Origin: a virus
Reading direction: 5' to 3' (one strand)
Virus record (IMG/VR): IMGVR_UViG_3300006802_000416
Coordinates: 1 to 28,081 of that record
Length of the DNA stretch: 28,081 nt
The position numbers and the translations under genes are program-made. Below the pieces are notes generated by a model. It searched no databases. It worked only from the letters and a program-made list of their open reading frames with translations, and was not told the origin of the DNA. Positions 14,491 through 22,565 of the stretch are shown here, piece by piece. Position 1 is the stretch's first letter. Each line of letters opens with the position of its first letter.

Positions 14491-16038
14491 TTAAAGTGTA
14501 ATTCCGTACTGGTCGTAGGAGTATTCAAGATCAGCTCCAAGAGAACCAAACCATTCCTTAATCATATCATTAACCTTACTTTGGTAGTAAGATTTTGCAC
14601 TTACATATGAGCCTGTCTCGGGGTTCCATTGCATCTGTCCCTCAAGAGCACCGCCTTTGTTATTGTTCTGGTTGTAGTATTTCATGATGGTAAACAACCC
14701 AACAATTTCCTCGTCAAACTGTTGCTTAATAGCTTGGATTTGTTCTGGAGTTTCAGCGCTCATAAACAGATCTTGGAAGTAATTTTCTAGTGGCTTAAGA
14801 ATATTTGTTGCCCATTCTCCAAGACCAACAGCTTCTCCGAAGGCAGCAACTTCATTTGAAACATCAGCAACAAGTCCATTCGTAAGATTTGTTTTTTCAA
14901 CGAAGTCAGTCATCCCTCCAATTTCTTTAAGCCTATCTGCAATTTGGAGTTTTTGCCCAAACTTCAATGCAATATCAGTTTCAACTTGCTGGAGATCTGC
15001 CTTCTCAAAAGCAAAAATGTTATCAGCATAATTGGCTTCAATCTGAGCATACTGGTCAGCCATGCTTGCCAGAACCTGAGCCATAGCATTGTTCATGTTC
15101 ATCATATGGGCACCTGATCCAAAGGTGCCCATCATGGCCATTTGCCTATCAATTCCAGCCAAAGCATTTTGAAGACCAAACGCAGTCTTTTCATCAAGCG
15201 TTGCTTTTGCTTGATTATAATTTTCTTCATACTGGCTTATTGCAGCTTGTTTTTTTTCTTGGTCGTAGCCTTGTTGGTTGCCAAGAATATCATCATACCA
15301 AGCGCTGGTATAAATCTCTTCTTCTGTGGGAAGAGGCTGGCCGTTTTCGTCAACCTGAACATCTTCTTGTTGTTTGGAGTCAAGGTACTTTTGTTTTTCT
15401 GACTCCAGATAGGCCTGTACTCCTTCTGGCAAATTTGAATTGCCTTTGTAATCTTCTATGTTTCCACCACTTGTTGTCACACCAAAAGCAGTTGATGTAA
15501 TTTCTCCCGTGTTTGGATCCACAAAAACGCTACCGCCAGCACCCGGAACACCATAGTTATAGCCACCCCCAGTGCCAGACATAAGCTGCGTACTCATTGG
15601 CCTGCCCGGAGGCGCAAGGCCAAAGCCAGCGCCTGATTCTTGTGGTGGCACAAGTGACGGCAATGAAGTCATGTTAGACAGCCCCATTGATTGGTTCATA
15701 TTGTTAATCTGGTTTGCATCCATCCCAGAAAATATATTGTACCCACGACCTTGGTCCATCTGCGTTCTTGTAACAGTTGGCGTAGGAACAAACTGCTGTC
15801 TCTGTTGTGGCCGTTGAACAGGCGCAGCAGGTCTTGGAGCCTGCTGCTTCATAAGACCCTGTTGATAACCGCTCTTCATTTGTTTTTGAATCTGTGGAGC
15901 GGCTGGCATATTTGGGTTGATATTAGGAGACGCCCCAACATTCTGCATTCCTGCAAGTTGTGTCCCGGGGGTCTGAATCATGCCCGTTGAATTGCTAGGG
16001 CCCTGATTTGTCTTTCCTGCATTGTAGTCAATGGCCAT
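14491..16038 (-). CDS. 515-aa protein with Pro/Gln/Met-rich N-terminus, candidate internal virion protein
   Basis: The first 210 residues are low complexity (Pro, Gln, Gly, Met, Asn) and probably disordered. About 230-400 is a helical domain containing DEKTAFGLQNALAGIDRQMA and a Met/Asn-rich patch (HMMNMNNAMAQ). The C-terminus is acidic/aromatic (SLGADLEYSYDQYGITL). I see no catalytic motif. The start follows AGGTGAATC. Its place between a fibre-like gene and two larger proteins suggests the smallest of three ejected proteins, analogous in position only to the T7 gp14-15-16 set. Hairpins at 15106-15132 and 15824-15847 are intragenic. Confidence 0.65.
   Translation of the reverse strand: MAIDYNAGKTNQGPSNSTGMIQTPGTQLAGMQNVGASPNINPNMPAAPQIQKQMKSGYQQGLMKQQAPRPAAPVQRPQQRQQFVPTPTVTRTQMDQGRGYNIFSGMDANQINNMNQSMGLSNMTSLPSLVPPQESGAGFGLAPPGRPMSTQLMSGTGGGYNYGVPGAGGSVFVDPNTGEITSTAFGVTTSGGNIEDYKGNSNLPEGVQAYLESEKQKYLDSKQQEDVQVDENGQPLPTEEEIYTSAWYDDILGNQQGYDQEKKQAAISQYEENYNQAKATLDEKTAFGLQNALAGIDRQMAMMGTFGSGAHMMNMNNAMAQVLASMADQYAQIEANYADNIFAFEKADLQQVETDIALKFGQKLQIADRLKEIGGMTDFVEKTNLTNGLVADVSNEVAAFGEAVGLGEWATNILKPLENYFQDLFMSAETPEQIQAIKQQFDEEIVGLFTIMKYYNQNNNKGGALEGQMQWNPETGSYVSAKSYYQSKVNDMIKEWFGSLGADLEYSYDQYGITL
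15106..15132. repeat. Intragenic hairpin, 10-bp perfect stem, 7-nt loop
   Basis: ATGGGCACCT (15106-15115) pairs with AGGTGCCCAT (15123-15132) in the 515-aa gene. Confidence 0.7.
15824..15847. repeat. Intragenic hairpin, 8-bp perfect stem, 8-nt loop
   Basis: GCAGCAGG (15824-15831) pairs with CCTGCTGC (15840-15847) in the low-complexity 5' part of the 515-aa gene, where Gln/Ala codon bias could generate it by chance. Confidence 0.55.
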
Positions 16039-16045
16039 GATTCAC

Positions 16046-16636
16046 CTATGATGTGTGTTCAGTCTTGTATGTAACAAGAAGAGTAAACGGAGGGGGAAAA
16101 GCGGCCCCGCCAGTTCCGTTGTACACTACAACTCTAAGATAGCTATTTGCGGCAACCCCAGTAAAAACAGTAGTAAACTCTTGTTCGAGAGCAGTAAGGG
16201 AAGCTGAATTAAACGTAAATGTCTTAGAGCTATACGTTGTAAACGCGCCGCCAAGGGTTGAGCCTACCTGAAAATAAATTGTCCAATCCCCGCCAAGTGT
16301 TGGCCCAGAAGCTCCAAGCAGTCTTACACTCTGAATATTAAAAGCAAAGTCAGTTTTGATATACGAAGATTTCAAACTGTTGTAGGAACCGGAGGCATTG
16401 TTTCCAGTTAGGGCTGAAAAAGAACCACTTGTGGCAGATGGTATTTCATAAAGCTCAGCACCAGAAGAAATGCCTGTGCCATGAAAATGGAATGCCCCAA
16501 AATTATTCGGGTTTGCCAGATTCTCAAGATCAATGTTTCCATTCAGTACACTAGCAATAGCGCCAAACTTGCTGTTGTGCATCGCTGCATCGTGCAAGTC
16601 GCCATCTGAATCTCCGGGAATAGTAATGTACGCCAT
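16046..16636 (-). CDS. Fibre-like virion protein, 196 aa
   Basis: The N-terminus (GDSDGDLHDAAMHNSKFGAI, then SVLNGNIDLENL) has the 'set up the mesh' helix pattern common at the base of phage head or tail fibres. The rest is beta-rich and Ser/Gly/Thr-heavy (DWTIYFQVGSTLGG; YLRVVVYNGTGG), like a jelly-roll or lectin-type domain. The start has AAGGA upstream. It lies right after the nozzle gene, so attachment to the tail tip is likely. A head-fibre role cannot be excluded. Family recall is moderate. Confidence 0.65.
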   Translation of the reverse strand: MAYITIPGDSDGDLHDAAMHNSKFGAIASVLNGNIDLENLANPNNFGAFHFHGTGISSGAELYEIPSATSGSFSALTGNNASGSYNSLKSSYIKTDFAFNIQSVRLLGASGPTLGGDWTIYFQVGSTLGGAFTTYSSKTFTFNSASLTALEQEFTTVFTGVAANSYLRVVVYNGTGGAAFPPPFTLLVTYKTEHTS

Positions 16637-16663
16637 GTCTTGTTCCTTTTTTTAAAACTATAT

Positions 16664-18697
16664 TTAAGACTGTTCCCTTTGTGAACCACCTTTTATGCTT
16701 CCGTGGACTCTAATCTCAGAAATTTTTATTCTGGCTGGCTCATCTGTAGGTAAACAGTATAGATCAACATAAGCAGCCCTGCCTTCGTCGTCAGGCGTGT
16801 TTACACGAGCATATGCCTCAATGTACTCGGACTGCATCAAAGGAGCGTTAGAGCCTGTAGGAGAGGCTCCTAGAGTCAGTGTCTTTAGGAAGGAGTTGGA
16901 GTTAGCGCTAACTCCTTCCTGGCTGTTTACAATTGTGTCTGAAAATTCAACGTCTGTTTCATCTACGTCAAAGTATCTTAAACCCTCCCCTTCAGATCTA
17001 ACAATTGCAATAAGCTTTGCTGGGTCTGATGTTGGGAGTCTACCGTCTGCGTAATTTGTTGAGAGCTGTTTTCTTCTAACAGCAACATCTGTACAAATAA
17101 TTCTTCCATCAGAATCTACTCTGCCAACAAGACCAAGCCCAATTACAATCGGGGACCGAACAATGGTCCCCGAGCTTGTTTGAACTCCTGCACGAGTGTA
17201 TGTTGGAAGCGTTGAGTAATCATGGGGAGAGGATCCAAACTCAAGCACCATTCCCCGGCTTGTACCAAAAAACAAACGCTGTTTTCCTTCGTTATTGTCT
17301 ACTGCTCCGCAGGTCCAATGATAAAGGTATGATGGGGAGTTTTGAATCGTTGGGCTTGGGGCGTCTGCGTTTGGAAACGCAACGCCCGGAGTCAGGCTTG
17401 TTCCTGCACCACCGTATTTAGGCTCTAGTTCTCCACCCCAGATTGACCATTTCCCTTGGCTTGAAACTCTTTCTGTAATGTCAGAGTAGTTGTATACCCA
17501 CACCATGTTGCACACGGCAGATCCATTGGCGGGGAGTCCAATCATTACTTGCTTTCTGTCGGTATCGTTAATACAGAAAGCAACGGATAAGCCAAAACGG
17601 TTAACATGGTATGGGTATACAGTGTCTTTGATTCTTAACTGAGTATATCTCGTTATCTGGGGTACATCTGTGCCAAACCAAAGTGGATCCATTTCATGGG
17701 AAACTTTCTGGACCGTTTGACCATTGGTAATGTAGCAACCATCAAGAGCCACAAAAAATAAAAAGTTATCATAATAAGCCATTGCTTGTGGGCCGACCAA
17801 AGAAACATCAGCAAGCCATGTGACTCTTGGGGATGCTCCGCCGTGGCCAATAATAACTCTTACACTATCTCTTCCAAATACAATTAGGTTTGTACCAATC
17901 CCAGCAGTAGCAGTCACATCTTCGTTGTAGATCCAGTAAAAACCACCGGGGTCTTCAATTGGATAACTTCTCCAAAGACCCGGCTCAGCAACAAAAATAC
18001 AACCAGTATCAACATTGAACTTGTCTCTTTGAGCACTCAGTGTTTCTTTCGGAGGCCAAGGCTTATCTTTCTTTGGGGGATCTGAAACTTTCGTCAATGA
18101 AACTTGTTTAGACTTTCTGAAGCCAGAAATCACAAGCTGCTGGAAGAAGTAAGTTAATGATGATGGAGACAAATCATCTTCAATGTATGAGTAAACTTCT
18201 GGTCTTGCTCCAGCTTCAAGCTCAATGCTTTGCTTATTTATATTGTAGGACCCTTTGACCTCAAGCTGCCAAAACAAGCCGTATCCATTGCAGAAATAGA
18301 CAAAGCGTCCAGCATTAACAAAAGAGTATCTATACCTTTTGTTTAAAGGTTCACCACGCAAAGCAGATGGAAATCCATTTGCGTCAATCTGTTCGCCAAA
18401 AGAATTGAATATAGATATGTTTACATTCTTGTCTGTGTCATCTGAGTAAACAACAATAATGTAAAGATTACCGTCTACTCGCGTAGTGTGCATTCCAAGA
18501 ACAAAGGGCCTTGTTATTCCCGGTATATCATTGAGATCGAATACAGGTCTTACCCTTGGTCTTTCTTGATAATAAGCTCTGTTAGAAAGATCAATATTGT
18601 ACAAAAGGTTAGGCGCATCTTGCGGCCTAACCTCTCTCGCATCCATGCCTTTTAGTGGCGTTGCATAAATTGCTATAGGAGGAGAAGAGGATCTCAT
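16664..18697 (-). CDS. Tail nozzle protein (T7 gp12 / P22 gp10-like role)
   Basis: The 677-aa protein is beta-strand-rich, with the podovirus nozzle beta-propeller hallmarks TNLIVFGRDSVRVIIGHGG, WLADVSLVGPQAMAYYDNFL and FFVALDGCYITNGQTV. The N-terminus (PLKGMDAREVRPQDAPNLLYN) matches the usual opening of this class, from memory. The nozzle closes the tail tube and carries the fibres. Its ATG directly follows the adaptor stop, which fits the usual adaptor-nozzle order. Five hairpins lie within the gene, including two perfect 11-bp stems (16887-16920, 17549-17583) and a composite one at 17359-17387 that pairs GGGCGT with ACGCCC around an inner GCGTT/AACGC stem. Confidence 0.82.
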   Translation of the reverse strand: MRSSSPPIAIYATPLKGMDAREVRPQDAPNLLYNIDLSNRAYYQERPRVRPVFDLNDIPGITRPFVLGMHTTRVDGNLYIIVVYSDDTDKNVNISIFNSFGEQIDANGFPSALRGEPLNKRYRYSFVNAGRFVYFCNGYGLFWQLEVKGSYNINKQSIELEAGARPEVYSYIEDDLSPSSLTYFFQQLVISGFRKSKQVSLTKVSDPPKKDKPWPPKETLSAQRDKFNVDTGCIFVAEPGLWRSYPIEDPGGFYWIYNEDVTATAGIGTNLIVFGRDSVRVIIGHGGASPRVTWLADVSLVGPQAMAYYDNFLFFVALDGCYITNGQTVQKVSHEMDPLWFGTDVPQITRYTQLRIKDTVYPYHVNRFGLSVAFCINDTDRKQVMIGLPANGSAVCNMVWVYNYSDITERVSSQGKWSIWGGELEPKYGGAGTSLTPGVAFPNADAPSPTIQNSPSYLYHWTCGAVDNNEGKQRLFFGTSRGMVLEFGSSPHDYSTLPTYTRAGVQTSSGTIVRSPIVIGLGLVGRVDSDGRIICTDVAVRRKQLSTNYADGRLPTSDPAKLIAIVRSEGEGLRYFDVDETDVEFSDTIVNSQEGVSANSNSFLKTLTLGASPTGSNAPLMQSEYIEAYARVNTPDDEGRAAYVDLYCLPTDEPARIKISEIRVHGSIKGGSQREQS
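16887..16920. repeat. Intragenic hairpin, 11-bp perfect stem with an alternative fold
   Basis: AGGAAGGAGTT (16887-16897) pairs with AACTCCTTCCT (16910-16920). A nested 18-nt perfect palindrome (16898-16915) competes for the same right arm, because GGAGTT is tandemly repeated. Two mutually exclusive structures are therefore possible, as in attenuators. It lies within the nozzle gene. Confidence 0.7.
17149..17173. repeat. Intragenic hairpin, 9-bp perfect stem, 7-nt loop
   Basis: TCGGGGACC (17149-17157) pairs with GGTCCCCGA (17165-17173), in the nozzle gene. Confidence 0.65.
17549..17583. repeat. Intragenic hairpin, 11-bp perfect stem, 13-nt loop
   Basis: TTGCTTTCTGT (17549-17559) pairs with ACAGAAAGCAA (17573-17583), in the nozzle gene. 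Confidence 0.7.
18606..18633. repeat. Intragenic hairpin, 11 bp with one bulge, 5-nt loop
   Basis: AGGTTAGGCGC (18606-18616) pairs with GCG-G-CCTAACCT (18622-18633), leaving one G bulged, near the 5' end of the nozzle gene. Confidence 0.6.
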
Positions 18698-19495
18698 CTA
18701 GTACTCCCAACGCATAGTGTTTCTCTGGTTAGGCTGCTGCCGCTGTCGGGTGCGGCAGCCCATCTTTAGATTAGAGTCATACTGTCCAACAATCTCTTGA
18801 TAAAGCCCTACAAGCTGTTGAGTATTTTCTCCCTTTGCGCTCTTAGCGGAGATCGCAGCTTTGTAAACAATAGCTGGATGAAACTGTGGCAAGAATCCAC
18901 CTAGCAAAACATCGCTGTCATCTGTTAATGGAGAAAGCTCATCAGGTGTCCACCTAAGGTAAAGAGTTAGATCTTTTTTTGGAATTGGGCGCATTGAAAG
19001 GCTGTTGCCGAGAAAGTATGCGAAGACACCACTGAGGCCACCAAAGCCTAAACTAAAGTCAGTAAGTGTAATTGTTGCTGGAGACTCTGCTCCACTGCCA
19101 GCAGCAACTGCTCCAGAGAAGCCCGTAGAAGATCCAAACCCATTGTTTGAGTAGGATGAGTCAAGGTCAGTCCTTCTAGCCATTTGAATCTGCAATGGCA
19201 TATTGTTTGGGCCAACGTCTTCGTCTTTAGGCAAACTGCCAAGATACCAGATAGCCATTGGCGTTCCGCCAAGCTTTGATGTTAGGTTGATACTATCTAG
19301 ATCTTTCTCGTAAGTAATTCTGCTAGTGGTCTGAAAGATCTCAGGCCCGTAGTTTACCACCCTGTGGTACATATCATTGTTAGCATCTGTAAGTAGATCT
19401 AACAGGTATTGGTTAGTCCAACCACCTGAGCCATCCACCGTTCCACGGCGTTGCAAATAACCATTCAATCGACGGAGAGCTTCACTTACATTCAT
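18698..19495 (-). CDS. Tail adaptor protein (T7 gp11-like role)
   Basis: The 265-aa protein starts with a helical segment (VSEALRRLNGYLQRR; QYLLDLLTDANNDMYHRVV) and has the pattern LSMRPIPKKDLTLYLRWTP followed by FLPQFHPAIVYKAAISAKS. This is typical of podovirus proteins that join portal to tail ('tail tubular A'). The C-terminus is Arg/Gln-rich. The ATG overlaps the preceding stop (TAATG), and the stop abuts the nozzle start, supporting co-translation of the tail pair. Family assignment rests on pattern and gene order. An 8-bp hairpin (18736-18759) lies in the 3' end. Confidence 0.75.
   Translation of the reverse strand: MNVSEALRRLNGYLQRRGTVDGSGGWTNQYLLDLLTDANNDMYHRVVNYGPEIFQTTSRITYEKDLDSINLTSKLGGTPMAIWYLGSLPKDEDVGPNNMPLQIQMARRTDLDSSYSNNGFGSSTGFSGAVAAGSGAESPATITLTDFSLGFGGLSGVFAYFLGNSLSMRPIPKKDLTLYLRWTPDELSPLTDDSDVLLGGFLPQFHPAIVYKAAISAKSAKGENTQQLVGLYQEIVGQYDSNLKMGCRTRQRQQPNQRNTMRWEY
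18736..18759. repeat. Intragenic hairpin, 8-bp perfect stem, 8-nt loop
   Basis: GCTGCCGC (18736-18743) pairs with GCGGCAGC (18752-18759) near the 3' end of the adaptor gene. Confidence 0.55.
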
Positions 19496-20103
19496 TATAG
19501 AATAATCCCGGATGCAGTTTTGTTTCTGTCAAACGCAGAACCAAAGTATTTGCTACCATGATTAGGTCCATTGCCATCTGGTCCAAGCCGCAAGTCTAGG
19601 CTTTCGCCCATTGCTCTTTTCCAAATCCAAAAGACTTCATCTACTCTACCTTCAGCCTCATTGATAGCATCTTTTACTTTTGCGTCGTTAGCCTTTTCTT
19701 TTTCTTCTTCCATTCTCTTGAGGGCCGCATGACGCCCCTCTCGCCAGTCTAGAACAAGCATACGCAATCCATCAAGGTGGACGTCACGAGGCGTATCAAA
19801 CGAATCTGCTTGGCCCGGTGGCTCAATAGTCATAATGGTAAAGATAGGCTTTTCGCCACGATACATCTGGTTGTTTGGCTTCTGTCCAAAAACAATCCAT
19901 TTGTTAATTGGCTGTCCATCAAAATTCTTTTCAATAAAACGAAGATAAAACTCTTCATCAGGAAGTAACCCATCAAGGGAATTGGCCCGCCGCTCCCACT
20001 CTATGTGGGGAGCGGCAGTCCCGTTCCTGACTATGTTGCGAAAATAATCCATCTCCATGCGGATTAGATCATCTCTATTTTCCATAGCAGAAAGCATAGT
20101 CAC
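19495..20103 (-). CDS. Hypothetical protein, 202 aa, between capsid and tail genes
   Basis: I do not recognise this family. It is a soluble mixed alpha/beta protein with a charged helix (about 125-155, EGRHAALKRMEEEKEKANDA) and a basic/Gly tail (PNHGSKYFGSAFDRNKTASG). It sits directly before the adaptor gene (1-nt overlap) and 2 nt after the 183-aa gene. This position often holds head-completion proteins, which is only suggestive. An internal Met (MENRDDLIRM, residue 7) could be the true start. A strong hairpin (19989-20016) is inside. Confidence 0.65.
   Translation of the reverse strand: MTMLSAMENRDDLIRMEMDYFRNIVRNGTAAPHIEWERRANSLDGLLPDEEFYLRFIEKNFDGQPINKWIVFGQKPNNQMYRGEKPIFTIMTIEPPGQADSFDTPRDVHLDGLRMLVLDWREGRHAALKRMEEEKEKANDAKVKDAINEAEGRVDEVFWIWKRAMGESLDLRLGPDGNGPNHGSKYFGSAFDRNKTASGIIL
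19989..20016. repeat. Intragenic hairpin, 9-bp perfect stem, 10-nt loop
   Basis: GCCGCTCCC (19989-19997) pairs with GGGAGCGGC (20008-20016). Two more pairs (AC/GT) can form inside with one bulged G. Confidence 0.65.
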
Positions 20104-20105
20104 CT

Positions 20106-20657
20106 TTAGTCAGAGTAGTAAGATCCAGAAACGGGAAGAAGCTCTGCATAGCAAACAATCTTTCCGTTTCCACCGCTACTACCAACAGCTTTTATACCAA
20201 GAAGCTGGTTGCTAGAACCCCCAACAAGGTAGTTTGAGTTATCAGGATCTGTAGAAGTTGGGTCTAGCCCAGCACCTGCACCGGTAAGCGTAAGCTCAAA
20301 CAATGCACCATTTTTTACGCCGTTTGAAATTGGCTGGCCAGCTGTTACAAAAGCATCAGCATCAACTGCATCAAAGTTTCCTGTACCTACGTTGTAGGTG
20401 TAAGTGCCAACTGTAAGGTTTGTACCTGCGGCAGCATAAGTTTCACTTACAACAACAAACACTCTTTTTACCTTGTACCCAGCAGACTTTCCATCAAGCG
20501 GTGCCCACACTCTAAGCAAGTCAGCGTTTGTTGTTCCGCTTTCATCAATCTCAGGGTTTACTCCGCCATAATCCGCAAGTTGAACTGTAATCGGATGAAG
20601 TAGTGCTGCCTGATCACTGGACCCTCGGGGTCCTCCTCGCATACTATCGTTTGCCAT
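20106..20657 (-). CDS. Beta-rich virion protein, 183 aa
   Basis: The protein is Gly/Ala/Thr/Val-rich with alternating strands (GYKVKRVFVVVSETYAAAG; LFELTLTGAGAGLDP) and no enzymatic motif. Composition and location right after the capsid block fit a capsid decoration or head-tail structural protein. It resembles the neighbouring 157-aa protein in style, and both could be head-surface proteins. The start follows AAGGTGACATAAA, a good ribosome site. The family is not recognised. Confidence 0.65.
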   Translation of the reverse strand: MANDSMRGGPRGSSDQAALLHPITVQLADYGGVNPEIDESGTTNADLLRVWAPLDGKSAGYKVKRVFVVVSETYAAAGTNLTVGTYTYNVGTGNFDAVDADAFVTAGQPISNGVKNGALFELTLTGAGAGLDPTSTDPDNSNYLVGGSSNQLLGIKAVGSSGGNGKIVCYAELLPVSGSYYSD

Positions 20658-20668
20658 TTTATGTCACC

Positions 20669-21142
20669 TTATCCTTTGTATTGTACGTTTGGCGCAAGTC
20701 GCGCAAAGAAAATTACTTTTGGTCCATCTGTAACATTCCCGCCTCCAGTCACAAGAATTCTTTCTCCTGACTCAAGCTGGGGCACTCCATCTGCATCAAT
20801 GCTTCCAGTACTAGCAGGCTGAAACTTGCATTCAGCTAAGGCATTTTCTGATGTTGAAACGGTAAGTTTTGCAGCAGGATTAGCGGGAAGACCGCAATCT
20901 CTTACAAAAGAATCGCTAGTTCCATCAATACCAAATTTTACAAATGCAGCATCAGCGGTATTGGTTCCGGCAACAATTACAGTGTAACCAACTTCAAGAA
21001 CCCTGTAGTTAATCCCAGCAACAGCAACCGCGGGAGAAAAAGGATAAACACCTGTCCCAAGAGAAGTAGTATCAACCAAATCGCTTGTCACAATAACTTC
21101 AGCCAATTCATTTGAAATTTGATGGCCTTTTTGAAAACTCAT
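20669..21142 (-). CDS. Beta-rich virion protein, 157 aa (candidate decoration protein)
   Basis: The product starts MSFQKGHQISNELAEVI and continues with strands such as YRVLEVGYTVIVAGTNTADA and VPQLESGERILVTGGG, typical of small capsid-associated beta proteins. The ATG at 21142 is preferred to one at 21169 because GGAGG lies 5 nt upstream. The longer frame would begin inside the hairpin between this gene and the capsid gene. It is the first gene after the major capsid protein, where decoration proteins commonly lie. The function is inferred from position. Confidence 0.65.
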   Translation of the reverse strand: MSFQKGHQISNELAEVIVTSDLVDTTSLGTGVYPFSPAVAVAGINYRVLEVGYTVIVAGTNTADAAFVKFGIDGTSDSFVRDCGLPANPAAKLTVSTSENALAECKFQPASTGSIDADGVPQLESGERILVTGGGNVTDGPKVIFFARLAPNVQYKG

Positions 21143-21160
21143 AATTCCTCCATAGAAGGA

Positions 21161-21180
21161 GGGGGGCACTTAGGCCCCCC
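21161..21180 (-). terminator. GC hairpin in the gap after the major capsid gene
   Basis: GGGGGGC (21161-21167) pairs with GCCCCCC (21174-21180) around a 6-nt loop, just after the capsid stop. On the minus strand it is followed by TCCTTCT rather than a T-run. A partial terminator or a 3'-end stabiliser of capsid mRNA is more likely than full termination, since the tail genes continue in the same direction. Confidence 0.55.
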
Positions 21181-21187
21181 TGCCGTA

Positions 21188-22549
21188 TTAGGTAAAGATC
21201 AACCCGGTTGGTACCCGAATATCTTCTTCACGTCCTTGGCATCGTGGGTTTTCACACACAAGCTCAAACTCGTTGTACGCATATGCTTGGAAAGCAAAGG
21301 TACCCGGAATCTGCTTGAAGATAGAACCTGTTGAGGTATCCCAACCGTAATCTCCCAGCTTCACCCGCTTCATCGAGCTTCGGTCCATGATGGTGTAGCT
21401 GTTCATTGGGGCAGAACGTGCTGTTTCCCAAGGAATCTGCTTTGCACCGTACTGGTAAGCGATTGTGGTGTGTCCCTTAAGAGCCTTAAGGTCAGTCTGC
21501 ATATATACAGGATCAATCTCTTGCAGGTAAACCTGAAGCAAAGAACTGTGTGAGAAGATCACTGGATCCATTTCATCAACAGCTTTTGGCCCCAACTCTC
21601 CCATACGCATCAGCAAGCTGGTAATACGGAAGTGGTTGAAGTCACGAAGTGTGTTGTTGTTACGGACAATGAATGACTGCCAAGTGGGAGCCAATGAACG
21701 GTCAATACCATGATATGTCCCGGTATCGTTAATCGCGTCATAAAGACCTGTGATTACATTCCCGTACTCGTTTCCGTTAGCATCACCTTCAACAACAAAG
21801 CGATTTGCTACACCTGCTGGCAAGTCAACATCAAGGTCAAATGTTTGGTTTGTTTGGTCAACCGCAGTAATCACACCACTTGTGCCAGAATTAGCTGTCA
21901 ACTCAGCAGCAGTACCAACTTGAACCTGCATACCAACACGAAGGAATCGGGCACCAGCATATGCACTCATGTATGATTTAGCGTTGCCAGCATAACCTGT
22001 AGCACATTCTCGCTGATTAACCGTAATTGGGTTCCCAGATGTTACTGCCCCAGTTCCGGGAACAATGCAAAGAATACCAGCATTTGCATTTGCTCCACCA
22101 ATTGCACCAGCAGATCCATCCCAGTACTTAGGCCCGACTCGGTTACGGTGGGAATCCTTTGCGTCAGATACAAGCTCTTCCATGATCTGGCGGTACATGC
22201 CGGGACGTTCGTGAGCACGAATCAACTTGGGTCCAGTAATCTCCACAATGTCCATGTGTGGGAACAACTTGACAGTTGATTCTGTGTATCCCGGAGGATT
22301 GTACTTGGGAAGAACAGGTGCAGCAGCACCGGGCCCACCAGATACAAAACGGCTACCACTACCCTCAGAAGTCTTGTAGAGGTAGTACTGGGAATCTCCA
22401 CCATTCCAATCTTCTTGGTTAATGGAGTCAATCCACTTCTCAACGTCATCAACGCTATCGAGAAGCTTGATAATCACATCTGCGTAAGTGTACTGAAACA
22501 GCTCACTAAACGCTCCAAACGCACTTTGTGGGTTTTTACTAAACGCCAT
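21188..22549 (-). CDS. Major capsid protein
   Basis: This 453-aa protein is in the expected place, after the portal and a scaffold-like gene. It shows GLYDAINDTGTYHGIDRS near residue 275, a helical stretch (DFNHFRITSLLMRMGELG), FSHSSLLQVYLQEID, then IPWETARSAPMNSYTIMD. This is the order expected for an HK97-fold capsid protein, with the spine helix and P-domain strands late in the chain. An insertion-like Gly/Ala-rich, strand-rich region (about 150-250) may be an extra surface domain. The start has AGGAGA 6-7 nt upstream. I see no hairpin of 8 bp or more in the gene, unlike its neighbours. No protease gene is visible, so the protein is probably not cleaved by a phage protease encoded here. 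Confidence 0.85.
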   Translation of the reverse strand: MAFSKNPQSAFGAFSELFQYTYADVIIKLLDSVDDVEKWIDSINQEDWNGGDSQYYLYKTSEGSGSRFVSGGPGAAAPVLPKYNPPGYTESTVKLFPHMDIVEITGPKLIRAHERPGMYRQIMEELVSDAKDSHRNRVGPKYWDGSAGAIGGANANAGILCIVPGTGAVTSGNPITVNQRECATGYAGNAKSYMSAYAGARFLRVGMQVQVGTAAELTANSGTSGVITAVDQTNQTFDLDVDLPAGVANRFVVEGDANGNEYGNVITGLYDAINDTGTYHGIDRSLAPTWQSFIVRNNNTLRDFNHFRITSLLMRMGELGPKAVDEMDPVIFSHSSLLQVYLQEIDPVYMQTDLKALKGHTTIAYQYGAKQIPWETARSAPMNSYTIMDRSSMKRVKLGDYGWDTSTGSIFKQIPGTFAFQAYAYNEFELVCENPRCQGREEDIRVPTGLIFT

Positions 22550-22565
22550 TGTATTCTCCTATAAT

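Noticed and set aside
15142-15402. Plus-strand hydrophobic ORF that looks like a membrane protein
   Set aside because: It is antisense to the 515-aa gene. The hydrophobicity comes from reading Gln/Lys/Glu-rich codons in reverse complement, and no ribosome site was seen.
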